Assembly: GCA_963740455.1 (NCBI GenBank)
Contig: CAVUEF010000012.1
Span: 186,001-250,000 of the forward strand
Length of the DNA stretch: 64,000 nt
Direction: 5' to 3'
Source: Paucibacter sp963740455
Lineage (GTDB): Bacteria; Pseudomonadota; Gammaproteobacteria; Burkholderiales; Burkholderiaceae_C
Shown here: positions 1-7,878 of the stretch, piece after piece
Position numbering within the stretch: position 1 is the first letter of the stretch
Layout: every line of letters starts with the position of its first letter
Made by a program: the position numbers and the translations under genes
Notes under the pieces: generated by a model
Told to the model about the DNA's origin: nothing
What the model saw: the letters and a program-made list of their open reading frames with translations, nothing else
Database searches by the model: none

Positions 1-547
1 TCAGCCCGAAGTGCAGCACACCATCGCCGCCGAAGCCCAGGCCGAGCTTGGGCGCAGTGAACAAGCTGCGCAGCACGAGCACACCGGCGCCGAGCGCAAA
101 AATCAGCAGGCCGGCCATGAACAGCGGGCGCTCAAGCACCGGGATGTAATTGGCCATGATGGGGTCGCCGTGCCCGATGAACGCCGCCAGCGCCATCAGG
201 CTGGCACCCGTCCCGCTCAAGCCCAGAGCCGCCCAGCCCCAGGCCAGGCCGCGCGTCGATCCGTTCAGACTCCAGAGCAGCCCCGCCAGCGCCACAAACC
301 ACACCAGCACCGACAGATCGACATGCACGACCAGCGCGACGCGAAAGAAATCCGCGCCGGGCAGGATCTGGTTGATGAGCGGCGTGCGCGACGCCACCAG
401 CAGCACCGAGAACAAGCCCGCGCCGATCAGCGCAATCAGTCCGAGCCACAACCAGGCGCGCGCCAGTTGACGCTGCGTGTCGCGCGGTACCGCCAGCGTG
501 TACGGGTGGCCGTCGGCCAGTGAAGGGTCGAATGGAGTGGATGTCAT
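1..547 (-). CDS. Heme-copper oxidase subunit I-like protein (NorB/CcoN type), 3' end outside window
   Basis: About 182 N-terminal residues are visible and the gene runs off the left edge. Four hydrophobic segments are present. The second carries HVDLSVLVW, resembling the helix II low-spin heme histidine region of NorB and CcoN; the third ends GHGDPIMANYIPVL. It would be an inner-membrane, heme-binding catalytic or catalytic-like subunit. The ATG overlaps the upstream gene's stop as ATGA, so it is the last visible gene of the minus-strand oxidase/NOR operon and probably translationally coupled. The copper- and high-spin heme-binding half lies outside, so whether it is an active oxidase, an NO reductase or a degenerate relative cannot be decided. 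Family level is fairly sure; function is inferred. Confidence 0.6.
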   Translation of the reverse strand, partial: MTSTPFDPSLADGHPYTLAVPRDTQRQLARAWLWLGLIALIGAGLFSVLLVASRTPLINQILPGADFFRVALVVHVDLSVLVWFVALAGLLWSLNGSTRGLAWGWAALGLSGTGASLMALAAFIGHGDPIMANYIPVLERPLFMAGLLIFALGAGVLVLRSLFTAPKLGLGFGGDGVLHFGL

Positions 548-1062
548 CGCAGTGTGATCCCGCCCTTGGCCGGATCGAAGTCGATCACCAGAATTTGCGC
601 CGGTTTCAATGTCACGCTGGCTTCGCGCACAAAGTCGAAGCCTGGCGTGCGCACATCGTTCTTCAGCCGGATCGCCAGCTGATGGGTGCCGGCGCTGACC
701 TGCAGGCGCTGGTAGAAGGCCGATGCACCGTCGCGCGACAGGCCCGAAGGCATCGCTACATGGTGCAGCACGCGCTTGCCATCGAGGTCGAGCTCCACCG
801 TGATCGGCGAGCGCTCGCGCGGACACACCACCGGCGCGCGCATATTGGGCGGCAGCTTGGCCAGCTCTTGCGGCGTCGCCTTGTGGCACGCCGACACCGG
901 CAAGCCCTGGTGGTTGAAGCTGAACTTGATCAAGGCCTGGTCGGGCGCCAGGTGGCGGTACGGCGGCCAGTTGGAGAACGCGCCAATGAACAGCGCGAAC
1001 AATCCGTACAGCAGCGCCTGCGCGATCCAGGCCTTCGGGGTGAATGGGGTCTTGTCAGTCAT
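544..1062 (-). CDS. Unknown one-TM membrane-anchored protein of the oxidase operon
   Basis: 172 aa. An N-terminal membrane segment (about residues 11-32, AWIAQALLYGLFALFIGAF) is followed by an extracytoplasmic domain of about 140 residues rich in beta-strand pattern, with two cysteines (in SACHKAT and VVCPRER). No family is recognised. The ATG at 1062 is preferred over an upstream extension because it begins the hydrophobic anchor and lies 8 bases inside the end of the cytochrome b fusion gene; its own stop overlaps the next start (ATGA). Tight coupling on both sides suggests an accessory or assembly role for the neighbouring membrane redox proteins. That role is inference from position only. 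Confidence 0.7.
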   Translation of the reverse strand: MTDKTPFTPKAWIAQALLYGLFALFIGAFSNWPPYRHLAPDQALIKFSFNHQGLPVSACHKATPQELAKLPPNMRAPVVCPRERSPITVELDLDGKRVLHHVAMPSGLSRDGASAFYQRLQVSAGTHQLAIRLKNDVRTPGFDFVREASVTLKPAQILVIDFDPAKGGITLR

Positions 1063-2593
1063 GGGATGGGGTAAGGCATTGTGCCCGCAAGGCAAGCCGC
1101 TGGCGCAAGCGCAGCAAGGCCGCTTGCAAGGTGGACTCTGCGCCCGCATCGGCCCAGGCCAGTTCGAGTTGATCAAGTGGCACCGAGTCGCGCAGGTGGG
1201 GCTCACGCAGCCCTTTCAGCCGCTCGGCGGTCCAGCGTTGGCCGAGCCGGAATTCGCAGCCGCCTTGCGAGCAGCCGCTGACCAGCACGCCGTCGGCACC
1301 GTCGCGCAACGCGTACTCGATGAACGAGGGCGGCAGCTGGCCGGCGCACATCAGGCTGAAGACAACAACATCGGGGGCTTCGAGCGCGCTGACCTTGGCA
1401 CCGCAATCGCAGCCAAACACGACGATCTTGTGCGGCGCATCGGCCAGTCCTTGCGAGAGGCGCCGGCGCAGTGCGCCGATGGGGGCGGACGGCATGTCGA
1501 TGCCGGTGACAAGTTCCGCCGCGCCGCGAAACGGTGTGGACGAGGGGCAGGCGCCAACGCAGATGCCGCAGCTCGCGCACAGGTCGGCGTCGACCTGTGC
1601 CATCTGGCGGATGCTGCGCACGGGATGCGCCACCATCGTCACCGCGGCATACGGGCAGTCGTCGAAGCAGCGACGGCAGCCGTTGCAATTGGCCGCGTCG
1701 ACCACGGCAATCGGCGCCACCGCAGCTTGCGGCAGATAGGGCAGCGCGAACAGCAGCAAGAGCGCCGCCGACAGCAGCGTCCAGACGAAACCGGGCGAGG
1801 TCGCGTAGACGAGCGGATGCACAAACAGGAGCAGCCAATCAAAGCTCAGCGCGCCGGGCACGCTCGCCAGATCGGCTGGTGCCTGACTCATCACCGGCGC
1901 GACCAGCGCCAATCCGAGCAGGGTCAAACCGGTACCGATGGCCAGCGGGCGCGGCGGAAACACCGCCGCGCGGCTGATGCGCTGAATATGGAACCACAGC
2001 GCGAACACCGACAGCAGCGGCACGCCCAGGTGCACGAACACCAGCAGCGAGAAGAGGCGGTCGCTCAGCGACGCCGCGTTGAGAAAGTTGCGCGTCAACG
2101 GCGCGGCAAAGAGCGGCAGCCGGTCCAGCCACTCGGCCGTGGCGAGCGCCGAGAACTGGCCGAGCTGGTCCCAGTTCAACCAGAAGCCGCCAATCGCGCT
2201 GATGAAAACCAGCAGCAGCAAGGGCACGCCGGTGAGCCACGAGAAGCGGCGAAAACCGCGGTAGCGGCCGAACAGCGCCTCGCGCAGCAGATGGCCGAGC
2301 ATCAGCACGACAAAGGCATCGGCCGCATAGCGGTGCAGGCTGCGCAGCACGCCGCCCAAATACCACTGTTGACGTGAGAGCTGGTCAATTGATCGATACG
2401 CGTCGGCCACCGAGGTATCGAGCGCCGCATACAGGTAGATGCCGCTCAAACCCAGCAACCAGAACATCATGAAGGCCAGCGTGCCCAGGTGCCGCAGGGG
2501 ATTGAGGCCGGAGCCGAACGCGCCATCGAAACCGTGCTCGCAGCGCCGGTAGCCGGCCAGCGCCAGCAGGCGGATCGATCGCAGCGGGTGCAT
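1055..2593 (-). CDS. Cytochrome b - 2x[4Fe-4S] ferredoxin - MvhD-type fusion protein
   Basis: 512 aa with three modules. Residues about 30-240 are a four-helix cytochrome b/b6 N-terminal domain with two His pairs spaced 14 apart (H87/H101, H188/H202), the classic bis-heme arrangement. Further TM segments follow (about 250-290). Residues about 303-352 hold two ferredoxin motifs, CNGCRRCFDDCP and CASCGICVGACP. Residues about 370-480 resemble the hydrogenase iron-sulfur subunit MvhD/FlpD, with GCDCG, MCAGQ and SGCSQGGC supplying cysteines. The layout suggests electron transfer between a cytoplasmic Fe-S carrier and the membrane quinone or heme pool. It sits 6 bases after the SCO gene and overlaps the next gene. 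Physiological donor and acceptor are unknown. Confidence 0.85.
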   Translation of the reverse strand: MHPLRSIRLLALAGYRRCEHGFDGAFGSGLNPLRHLGTLAFMMFWLLGLSGIYLYAALDTSVADAYRSIDQLSRQQWYLGGVLRSLHRYAADAFVVLMLGHLLREALFGRYRGFRRFSWLTGVPLLLLVFISAIGGFWLNWDQLGQFSALATAEWLDRLPLFAAPLTRNFLNAASLSDRLFSLLVFVHLGVPLLSVFALWFHIQRISRAAVFPPRPLAIGTGLTLLGLALVAPVMSQAPADLASVPGALSFDWLLLFVHPLVYATSPGFVWTLLSAALLLLFALPYLPQAAVAPIAVVDAANCNGCRRCFDDCPYAAVTMVAHPVRSIRQMAQVDADLCASCGICVGACPSSTPFRGAAELVTGIDMPSAPIGALRRRLSQGLADAPHKIVVFGCDCGAKVSALEAPDVVVFSLMCAGQLPPSFIEYALRDGADGVLVSGCSQGGCEFRLGQRWTAERLKGLREPHLRDSVPLDQLELAWADAGAESTLQAALLRLRQRLALRAQCLTPSHD

Positions 2594-2599
2594 CAGGAC

Positions 2600-3427
2600 T
2601 CAGCTCGGCCGCGCTGCGCGCCGCAGGCGCCGCTGGTTGCGCCATTCGAGCAGAAAGAACCAGACCATGGCCAGCGCGAAGGTCACGCCGCCAGCGATCT
2701 CGATGACCAATCCGTAATTCGTTCGGTAGGTGCCGGTCACCGGGTCGTACACGGTGCACAGAATGCGCACGCGGTCAATCAGCTCGGACAGCGGCAGGCC
2801 GGCCGGCATCGGCTGGTCGCGCAGCAGCAGCCGCATCGGCTCGCCGAGCTTGTCGCGCGACAGGTTTTCGCCATACACCTGGGCATAGACGCGACCGCGC
2901 GGGTCGAGCACCGACACCGCCAGCAAGTGATCGAAACCGGCCGGCGTGGCCACATAGCTGAAGCCGAAGTCGCGCGTCAAGGCGTCGACCGAGGCCTGCG
3001 GCGGGCTCAGAAACTGCCAGTTCGGCGCCTTGATGCGCATTTGCGCCGCAAACGAGCGCATCGCCGCCGGCGAATCGGACGGCTGGTTGAAACCGATGCT
3101 GACGACGCTGAACTTGTCGGCACCGAACACCTGGCTCAATTGGTCGACGGCCTCGGCCAGCGACTTGGTGGTGGTCGGACAGACCTGGAAGCAACCCGTG
3201 TAGATGAAGCTCACCAACAGCGGCTTGCCGCGATAGTCGGCGAGCCGCACCAAGCGACCTTGCGTGTCGAGCAGTTGATGCGCGCCCACGTCGCGGCCGA
3301 TGGCGGCCTGGCTGTCGCGCAGGGCGCTCGCCGCGTCAAGCGCGGGCGTGGCGCTACCGGCCGGTTGCGCAGCGAGCGGCGCGACCAGCACGGCCCACAG
3401 CAGTGCCAGCGCAGCGCGGGAGTTCAT
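2600..3427 (-). CDS. senC: SCO1/SenC/PrrC family copper chaperone
   Basis: 275 aa with an N-terminal signal/anchor (ALALLWAVLVAPLAA) and a thioredoxin fold carrying the SCO copper-binding set: C79 and C83 in YTGCFQVCPTT and the distal H167 in GFDHLLAV. SCO proteins deliver copper to the CuA site of oxidase subunit II or maintain its cysteines. A second hydrophobic helix near the C-terminus (VIEIAGGVTFALAMVWFFLL) is a less usual addition and would anchor both ends. The start overlaps the ctaB stop (ATGA). A senC gene next to norS/norY-like subunits is the arrangement reported for sNOR operons of ammonia oxidisers; that comparison is from memory. Confidence 0.9.
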   Translation of the reverse strand: MNSRAALALLWAVLVAPLAAQPAGSATPALDAASALRDSQAAIGRDVGAHQLLDTQGRLVRLADYRGKPLLVSFIYTGCFQVCPTTTKSLAEAVDQLSQVFGADKFSVVSIGFNQPSDSPAAMRSFAAQMRIKAPNWQFLSPPQASVDALTRDFGFSYVATPAGFDHLLAVSVLDPRGRVYAQVYGENLSRDKLGEPMRLLLRDQPMPAGLPLSELIDRVRILCTVYDPVTGTYRTNYGLVIEIAGGVTFALAMVWFFLLEWRNQRRLRRAARPS

Positions 3428-4323
3428 CGCAACAGACCGTCGAGCGTCGCTGCCGCAAGCACCATGCTCAGCTGCACCAGCGACGCGAAGAACGCGCCCA
3501 TCGCCGTCTTGCGATTGGTGTCGCGCAACAGCTGCCAGGTCTTGTGCACGAAGTGCGCGCCGCCCGTGGCAGCGCCCATCAAGTAGATCGGGCCGGCGCC
3601 AAAAAACGCTGGCAACAACGACGCGCCAACCAGTGCCAGGGTGCTGTAAAAAACAATCTGCGCCGCACGCTGCGGCCCCACCACGACGGGCAGCATGGGC
3701 ACACCTGCGGCCGCATAGTCGGCCTGATTGGCGATGGCCAGGCTCCAGAAATGCGGTGGCGTCCAGAGGAACAGCACGCATGCCAGCAGCAGCGGCAGCG
3801 CGCTGATCTGGGGGTTGACCGCGGCCGCGCCGGCCAGCACGGCAAAACTACCGGCCAGGCCGCCGATCACGATATTCAGCGAGCTGCGCCGCTTCAGCCA
3901 CAAGGTGTAGACCACGCCATAGAAGAACGCACCCAGAAACGTGTACAGCGCGGCCATACCGTTCAACACCAGCCAGGCGGCGGCCACCGCACCTGCCAGT
4001 AGCAGGGCGATCAGCACCAGCCAGGCCGGCGAATGCGGCAACGCGCCGGTCACGAAAGCCCGACCGCGCGTGCGCGCCATCAGGCGATCGGTGTCGGCCT
4101 CGGCGTACTGGTTGAACGCGCCGGCCGCGGCCGACGACACCAGTACCGACAGGGCCAGCACCACCACTTGCCAGACAGCGGGCGCAGGGCCCGGCGTGAC
4201 CGCCAGCCCGACCAGCGCGGTGATCATGATCATCACGCCGATGCGCAGTTTGAACAGGCCGAGCACCTCGCGGACGAGGCCGACGGCAGATCGTTGCGCG
4301 GGATGTGCCGCGGTCGTGCTCAT
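3424..4323 (-). CDS. ctaB: Protoheme IX farnesyltransferase (heme O synthase)
   Basis: 299 aa UbiA-family polytopic membrane protein. The Asp-rich prenyl-diphosphate motif NQYAEADTDRLMARTRGR is clear near residue 70, with the second loop (LWTPPHFWSLAIANQADY) near residue 188. It transfers a farnesyl group to heme B to give heme O, the precursor of heme A made by CtaA, encoded divergently at 6916. Placement 4 bases after the subunit I gene shows that this operon supplies its own modified heme, implying heme A or O in the terminal enzyme. Confidence 0.95.
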   Translation of the reverse strand: MSTTAAHPAQRSAVGLVREVLGLFKLRIGVMIMITALVGLAVTPGPAPAVWQVVVLALSVLVSSAAAGAFNQYAEADTDRLMARTRGRAFVTGALPHSPAWLVLIALLLAGAVAAAWLVLNGMAALYTFLGAFFYGVVYTLWLKRRSSLNIVIGGLAGSFAVLAGAAAVNPQISALPLLLACVLFLWTPPHFWSLAIANQADYAAAGVPMLPVVVGPQRAAQIVFYSTLALVGASLLPAFFGAGPIYLMGAATGGAHFVHKTWQLLRDTNRKTAMGAFFASLVQLSMVLAAATLDGLLR

Positions 4324-4327
4324 GACA

Positions 4328-6028
4328 TCAGCTCAGTCCCCAGACCTGGGACAGGTACTTCCAGTTGATGAAGTAGTACAGCACGAAGGACACCAGGAAC
4401 ACCATCGCCAGCGCGAAGGTACCCGGCGCGGCAAACCCGGCCGAACCGTAGGTCTGTGCCGCGATGGTCGGCGCCGTGGGTGGAATCGGTGTGAACTTCG
4501 GGCTCACCGTGCCGCTGTCGAGCTTCTTGCCCCACAACAGCGAACCGACGGTCACAAAGATGTAGATCCCCCCGCCGACAATGGCGGCAATGCCGAAGAT
4601 GCCGACCAGACCCATCATCAGGTAGGCGGCGCCCGGCCATTCATAGGCCATCGGCGAGCCGTTGAAGGCCAGGTCCCAGTGGCGGCGCGGAACACCCAGC
4701 GTGCCCGCACCCATCATGACCAGCACGAAGCCGTACATCGACAGGCCGAACAGATAGGGCTGCCACTGTGCCAGCTTGGGCGCGATCATCTCGCGCTTGA
4801 ACAGCACCGGGATCAGAAAGTAGGTCAGCGCCATGAAGGTCAGGGTGGTCCCGATCACCACCGTGGCGTGGAAATGGCCCGGCACGTAGATGGTGTTGTG
4901 GATGATCATGTTGAGCTGTTCTGTGCCCATCATGACGCCCGAGATGCCGCCCAGGAAACCGAAGCCGATGATCGAGATGAACACGCCCGAGAACACCGGG
5001 TTGCCCCAGGGCGCCTTGCGCAGCCATTCGAACAGGCCCTTGTTGTAGCCCTTGGCGCGCTGCGCGACTTCGATCGCGCCGGGGATGGTGAGTCCGTGGA
5101 TCATCGAGGCCAGCACCGCGAAATACATGAAGTAGCTGGTGTTGACGACCTTCCACGCGGTCGACATGCCGGGGTCGGCGAGCAGGTGGTGTGCGCTGGC
5201 GAGTTGCAGGAACAGGATGTAGAGCAGGAAGGCGCCGCGGCTGACGCGCTCGCTCATCGGCTTGGCGCCGAACGCGATGGCCGCCACCGCGTACCAGATC
5301 GAGATGTGCGCGGCCACGTTGATCTGCTGCGACGAGTGGCCGAAGGCCCACCAGATGGTGCGGTACATGAGCGGATCAACCGCCTTGATGACGCCCACCG
5401 ACAGCAAGAAGGTGGGGATCAGGATGATGGCGCCCGACGCGATCGTGAACACGGCGATGATCGCCGCGGTGATGGCACCGAACGTGACCAGCGGCACCGA
5501 GCCCTGGTAGGTCTTTTCGCGCTTGGCCACGACCAGCGTGCCGAAGAAGACAAAGCACGCGATAAGCGCGCCGACGGCGAACAGAATCAGTCCGAGGTAG
5601 AAATGCGGCGCGGCCATCATCGGCACGTACGACGTCATCATGACACTGGAGCCGCCCTGGAACACGGCGACATTGTTCATGATCCCGCCGATCAGCATCA
5701 AGGCGAAGGCCAGCCACGCCATCTTGGGCGTCGCGAGCCGACAGCGCAACAGCGTTGACGACGCGAAATACAGGACGGCGATCTCGAAGAAGATGACCCA
5801 GAAAATCAGCATGTCGATGCCGTGCGCGGTGAGCACCTGGTAGAAGGTGTCGGCCGCGAGCCAATGCACGGCGGGCCAGCGAGTCAACGCCACGCCGATG
5901 GCCAGGATGCCACCGATGAGCAGGAACACGACCGCGACGAACGCGTTGGCCTTCATCAATTTTTCGGCATTGGCCTCGAATTGCAGTCCCGAGCGCGGGC
6001 AGGTTCGATAAGTTGTTGTTACGGACAT
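4328..6028 (-). CDS. norS: B-type heme-copper oxidase / sNOR-like subunit I
   Basis: 566 aa, about 13-14 TM helices. Metal ligands are intact: H69 (low-spin heme), H231 and H280/H281 (CuB), H385 and H387 in GHFHATV (high-spin and low-spin heme). Helix VI reads GHSSQQINV, whereas B-type oxidases read GHPxVY, so the residue four after H231 is Gln, not the cross-linked Tyr. No Tyr occupies the alternative cbb3 position six residues before HH in helix VII either. Lack of the active-site Tyr is typical of NO reductases. The ATG at 6028 has GGAGG six bases upstream; an in-frame start at 6052 would overlap the subunit II gene. The symbol is tentative; a B-type oxidase with altered chemistry is the alternative. 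Confidence 0.8.
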   Translation of the reverse strand: MSVTTTYRTCPRSGLQFEANAEKLMKANAFVAVVFLLIGGILAIGVALTRWPAVHWLAADTFYQVLTAHGIDMLIFWVIFFEIAVLYFASSTLLRCRLATPKMAWLAFALMLIGGIMNNVAVFQGGSSVMMTSYVPMMAAPHFYLGLILFAVGALIACFVFFGTLVVAKREKTYQGSVPLVTFGAITAAIIAVFTIASGAIILIPTFLLSVGVIKAVDPLMYRTIWWAFGHSSQQINVAAHISIWYAVAAIAFGAKPMSERVSRGAFLLYILFLQLASAHHLLADPGMSTAWKVVNTSYFMYFAVLASMIHGLTIPGAIEVAQRAKGYNKGLFEWLRKAPWGNPVFSGVFISIIGFGFLGGISGVMMGTEQLNMIIHNTIYVPGHFHATVVIGTTLTFMALTYFLIPVLFKREMIAPKLAQWQPYLFGLSMYGFVLVMMGAGTLGVPRRHWDLAFNGSPMAYEWPGAAYLMMGLVGIFGIAAIVGGGIYIFVTVGSLLWGKKLDSGTVSPKFTPIPPTAPTIAAQTYGSAGFAAPGTFALAMVFLVSFVLYYFINWKYLSQVWGLS

Positions 6029-6041
6029 GGTGCCCTCCGCC

Positions 6042-6581
6042 TTACTTGACATAGATGCGGCCCACCATCGTGTGATGGCCGATGCCGCAGTATTCGTTGC
6101 AGACTACCGAGAAGGTACCGGCCTGGTTGGGCGTGACGGTGACCACATGCTCGTAGCCCGGCACGATCTGGATATTGATATTGGCCGGCTGCAGCGAGAA
6201 GCCGTGGTTGTAGTCCATCGACGTCAGGTGCAAGCGATAGGTCTTGTCCTTCTCGAACTCGACGATGGGCCAGAATTTCCAGAGGCTTGCGACGATGTAG
6301 ACATCACTGCCGGGCGGCGGCGCAACAACCGGAATCTTGTCGGCGGTCTCGGTGCGCACCGTGTACTTGTCGACCACCGCCTGGGCCTTGGCGGTGAACA
6401 TCGCCGAGGTGGTCTTGTAGGTCTCGGTGGAGAGATTCTGTTTGCCGTAGACATGCCAGCCGACCATCATGGCGAACATGATCAGACACCAGATCAGGGC
6501 AATCACGATCCAGGTGCCTTCGACACGGTCCAGCGGGTGTTTCCACCAAAGTCGTTCTGCGGGGGGCAGGATAGCGCTCAT
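6042..6581 (-). CDS. norY: Heme-copper oxidase subunit II with CuA site
   Basis: 179 aa: one N-terminal TM helix (about residues 23-43) and a periplasmic cupredoxin domain. The full CuA ligand set is visible: H126 in DYNHGFS, then C161, E163, C165, H169 and M172 in CNEYCGIGHHTM. It receives electrons from a cytochrome c or cupredoxin and passes them to subunit I, encoded 13 bases downstream. The single TM and short length fit B-family (ba3/sNOR) subunit II. The symbol follows the tentative sNOR assignment of subunit I; otherwise it is cbaB/coxB-like. Confidence 0.88.
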   Translation of the reverse strand: MSAILPPAERLWWKHPLDRVEGTWIVIALIWCLIMFAMMVGWHVYGKQNLSTETYKTTSAMFTAKAQAVVDKYTVRTETADKIPVVAPPPGSDVYIVASLWKFWPIVEFEKDKTYRLHLTSMDYNHGFSLQPANINIQIVPGYEHVVTVTPNQAGTFSVVCNEYCGIGHHTMVGRIYVK

Positions 6582-6605
6582 ATTGCTCGTCCTCGTGATG
6601 GTTGT

Positions 6606-6761
6606 TTACTTGGCCAAAGGCACGGTGAGGATGTCGATGACGCCCCACAACGTGTAAACAACCATCGGCACCATCACGCCCAGAAAGAGCAGCAGAAACG
6701 GGTTGTCGAGCAATTGCTGCATCATCGGAATCTTCTCGTCGGGGTTATTCGTGTCGCTCAT
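6606..6761 (-). CDS. 51-aa single-TM peptide, first gene of the oxidase/NOR operon
   Basis: A 51-residue ORF with a charged N-terminus (MSDTNNPDEK) and one long hydrophobic helix (about residues 19-42, PFLLLFLGVMVPMVVYTLW). The ATG at 6761 is preceded by AGGAGA at good spacing, much better than upstream in-frame starts. It ends 24 bases before the subunit II start. B-type oxidases are known to carry a tiny one-helix subunit (IIa/CbaD), so a structural role in the complex is plausible; sequence identity to that family was not established. Confidence 0.75.
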   Translation of the reverse strand: MSDTNNPDEKIPMMQQLLDNPFLLLFLGVMVPMVVYTLWGVIDILTVPLAK

Positions 6762-6819
6762 GGTGTCTCCTCTGGATACTCGATAGAACCGGCGCAATTC
6801 TGGAACCGGCCGACGCCGA

Positions 6820-6833
6820 TTGACTTGAACCAA
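6820..6833 (-). promoter_or_regulatory. Candidate Dnr/FNR-type box upstream of the oxidase/NOR operon
   Basis: Read on the minus strand, TTGGTTCAAGTCAA matches TTGAY-N4-RTCAA with a perfect right half-site and a degenerate left half-site. A CAGAAT hexamer sits where a -10 would fall for a box centred near -41. The box lies between the operon and divergent ctaA-dnr, whose regulator is encoded 1 kb away. One half-site is imperfect, so this is a candidate only. Confidence 0.35.
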
Positions 6834-6915
6834 GATAAGAATGCGCGATGTTGACATCAATGTTCCACGCTGTGCTCGCTCATATCTACGGGTTAGACCT
6901 ATCAGGGAATTCCGC

Positions 6916-7878
6916 ATGAACATGACCCAGCGTCGACAAACCTGGCTGCGACGTGCGGCCCTGTTGTGTGCGGCACTGGTGCTGGCCATCACCAGTCTGA
7001 GCGCCTTCATTCGGCTCTCGCAAGCGGGCTTGGGTTGCAGCGAATGGCCGCAGTGTTATGGCAGCCGCTTGCGTGACGCACAGCATGGCCGCGTGGCCAG
7101 CGTCACGGACAGCGCTGCGGTCGTCGCCGCGCGGCTCACGCATCGCGTGGTGGCGGTGACCGCCTTGCTGCTCGTGATTGCGATGGTGGTGCTGTGCTTC
7201 GGCAATCGGCCCTTCCTGCTGCGTGAGGGCATGCTGGCGTTGGCCTTGCTCGCCTTGGCGCTGGGATTGGCGGTACTCGGCCGCTGGACCGCAGGGACGC
7301 GCGTGCCGGCGGTGGCGATCGGCAACTTGCTGGGCGGTCTGCTGATGCTGGCGCTGAGCTGGCGGTTGGCAGCCCGCGCGGCGCCGCGGCTCGACTCGCG
7401 ATTGCGCTTCTGGGCAAGGATGGGGGCGGCAGTGTTGCTCATCCAGGTGACTGCGGGGGCACTGCTCAGCGCATCGTATGCGGGTCTGAGCTGTGCCGGA
7501 GCGCTGGATTGCCTGCGCACGGCGCAAGCCGCGCAGTGGCCTTGGCACGCCTTGAACCCGTGGCGCGAACCGGTGTTCGACGCCATGCAAAGCGCGCCGA
7601 ACCCCGCGGGCGCACTCGTCCAACTGGTGCACCGCGGCGGCGCGCTGCTGACCTTGCTGGTGTTGGCCCCGCTGGGCGTGGCGGTGCTGCGTGGCGCGCA
7701 CCAACGCGAGGGCGCGGCACTGCTGGCGCTGCTGGTCATCCAGATCGGCGTGGGCGTGCTCATGCCGATCGCGTCCCTGCCGCTGGGCTTGGCGCTGGCT
7801 CACAACATCGTTGCCGCATTGTTGCTGGCGACACTGGTCCGCCTAGAATGCGCTTCCATGAGTCAGGAGAAGCCCTAG
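6916..7878 (+). CDS. ctaA: Heme A synthase (COX15/CtaA family)
   Basis: 320 aa, eight predicted TM helices in two four-helix halves. Recognisable features are FIRLSQAGLGCSEWPQCYG near the N-terminus with the Cys pair, the first-half His motif RLTHRVVA, a second Cys pair in LSCAGALDCL, and the second-half His motifs LVHRGGALL and LAHN. It oxidises heme O to heme A. The ATG at 6916 follows AGGGA and fits the family length. It is divergent from the ctaB-containing operon and shares its intergenic region; the last bases overlap the GTG of the regulator gene. Confidence 0.93.
   Translation: MNMTQRRQTWLRRAALLCAALVLAITSLSAFIRLSQAGLGCSEWPQCYGSRLRDAQHGRVASVTDSAAVVAARLTHRVVAVTALLLVIAMVVLCFGNRPFLLREGMLALALLALALGLAVLGRWTAGTRVPAVAIGNLLGGLLMLALSWRLAARAAPRLDSRLRFWARMGAAVLLIQVTAGALLSASYAGLSCAGALDCLRTAQAAQWPWHALNPWREPVFDAMQSAPNPAGALVQLVHRGGALLTLLVLAPLGVAVLRGAHQREGAALLALLVIQIGVGVLMPIASLPLGLALAHNIVAALLLATLVRLECASMSQEKP

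Noticed and set aside
6851..6860. TTGACATCAA as a second FNR/Dnr box
   Set aside because: Half-sites are separated by 2 instead of 6 inner bases, so it does not fit the spacing of this regulator family.
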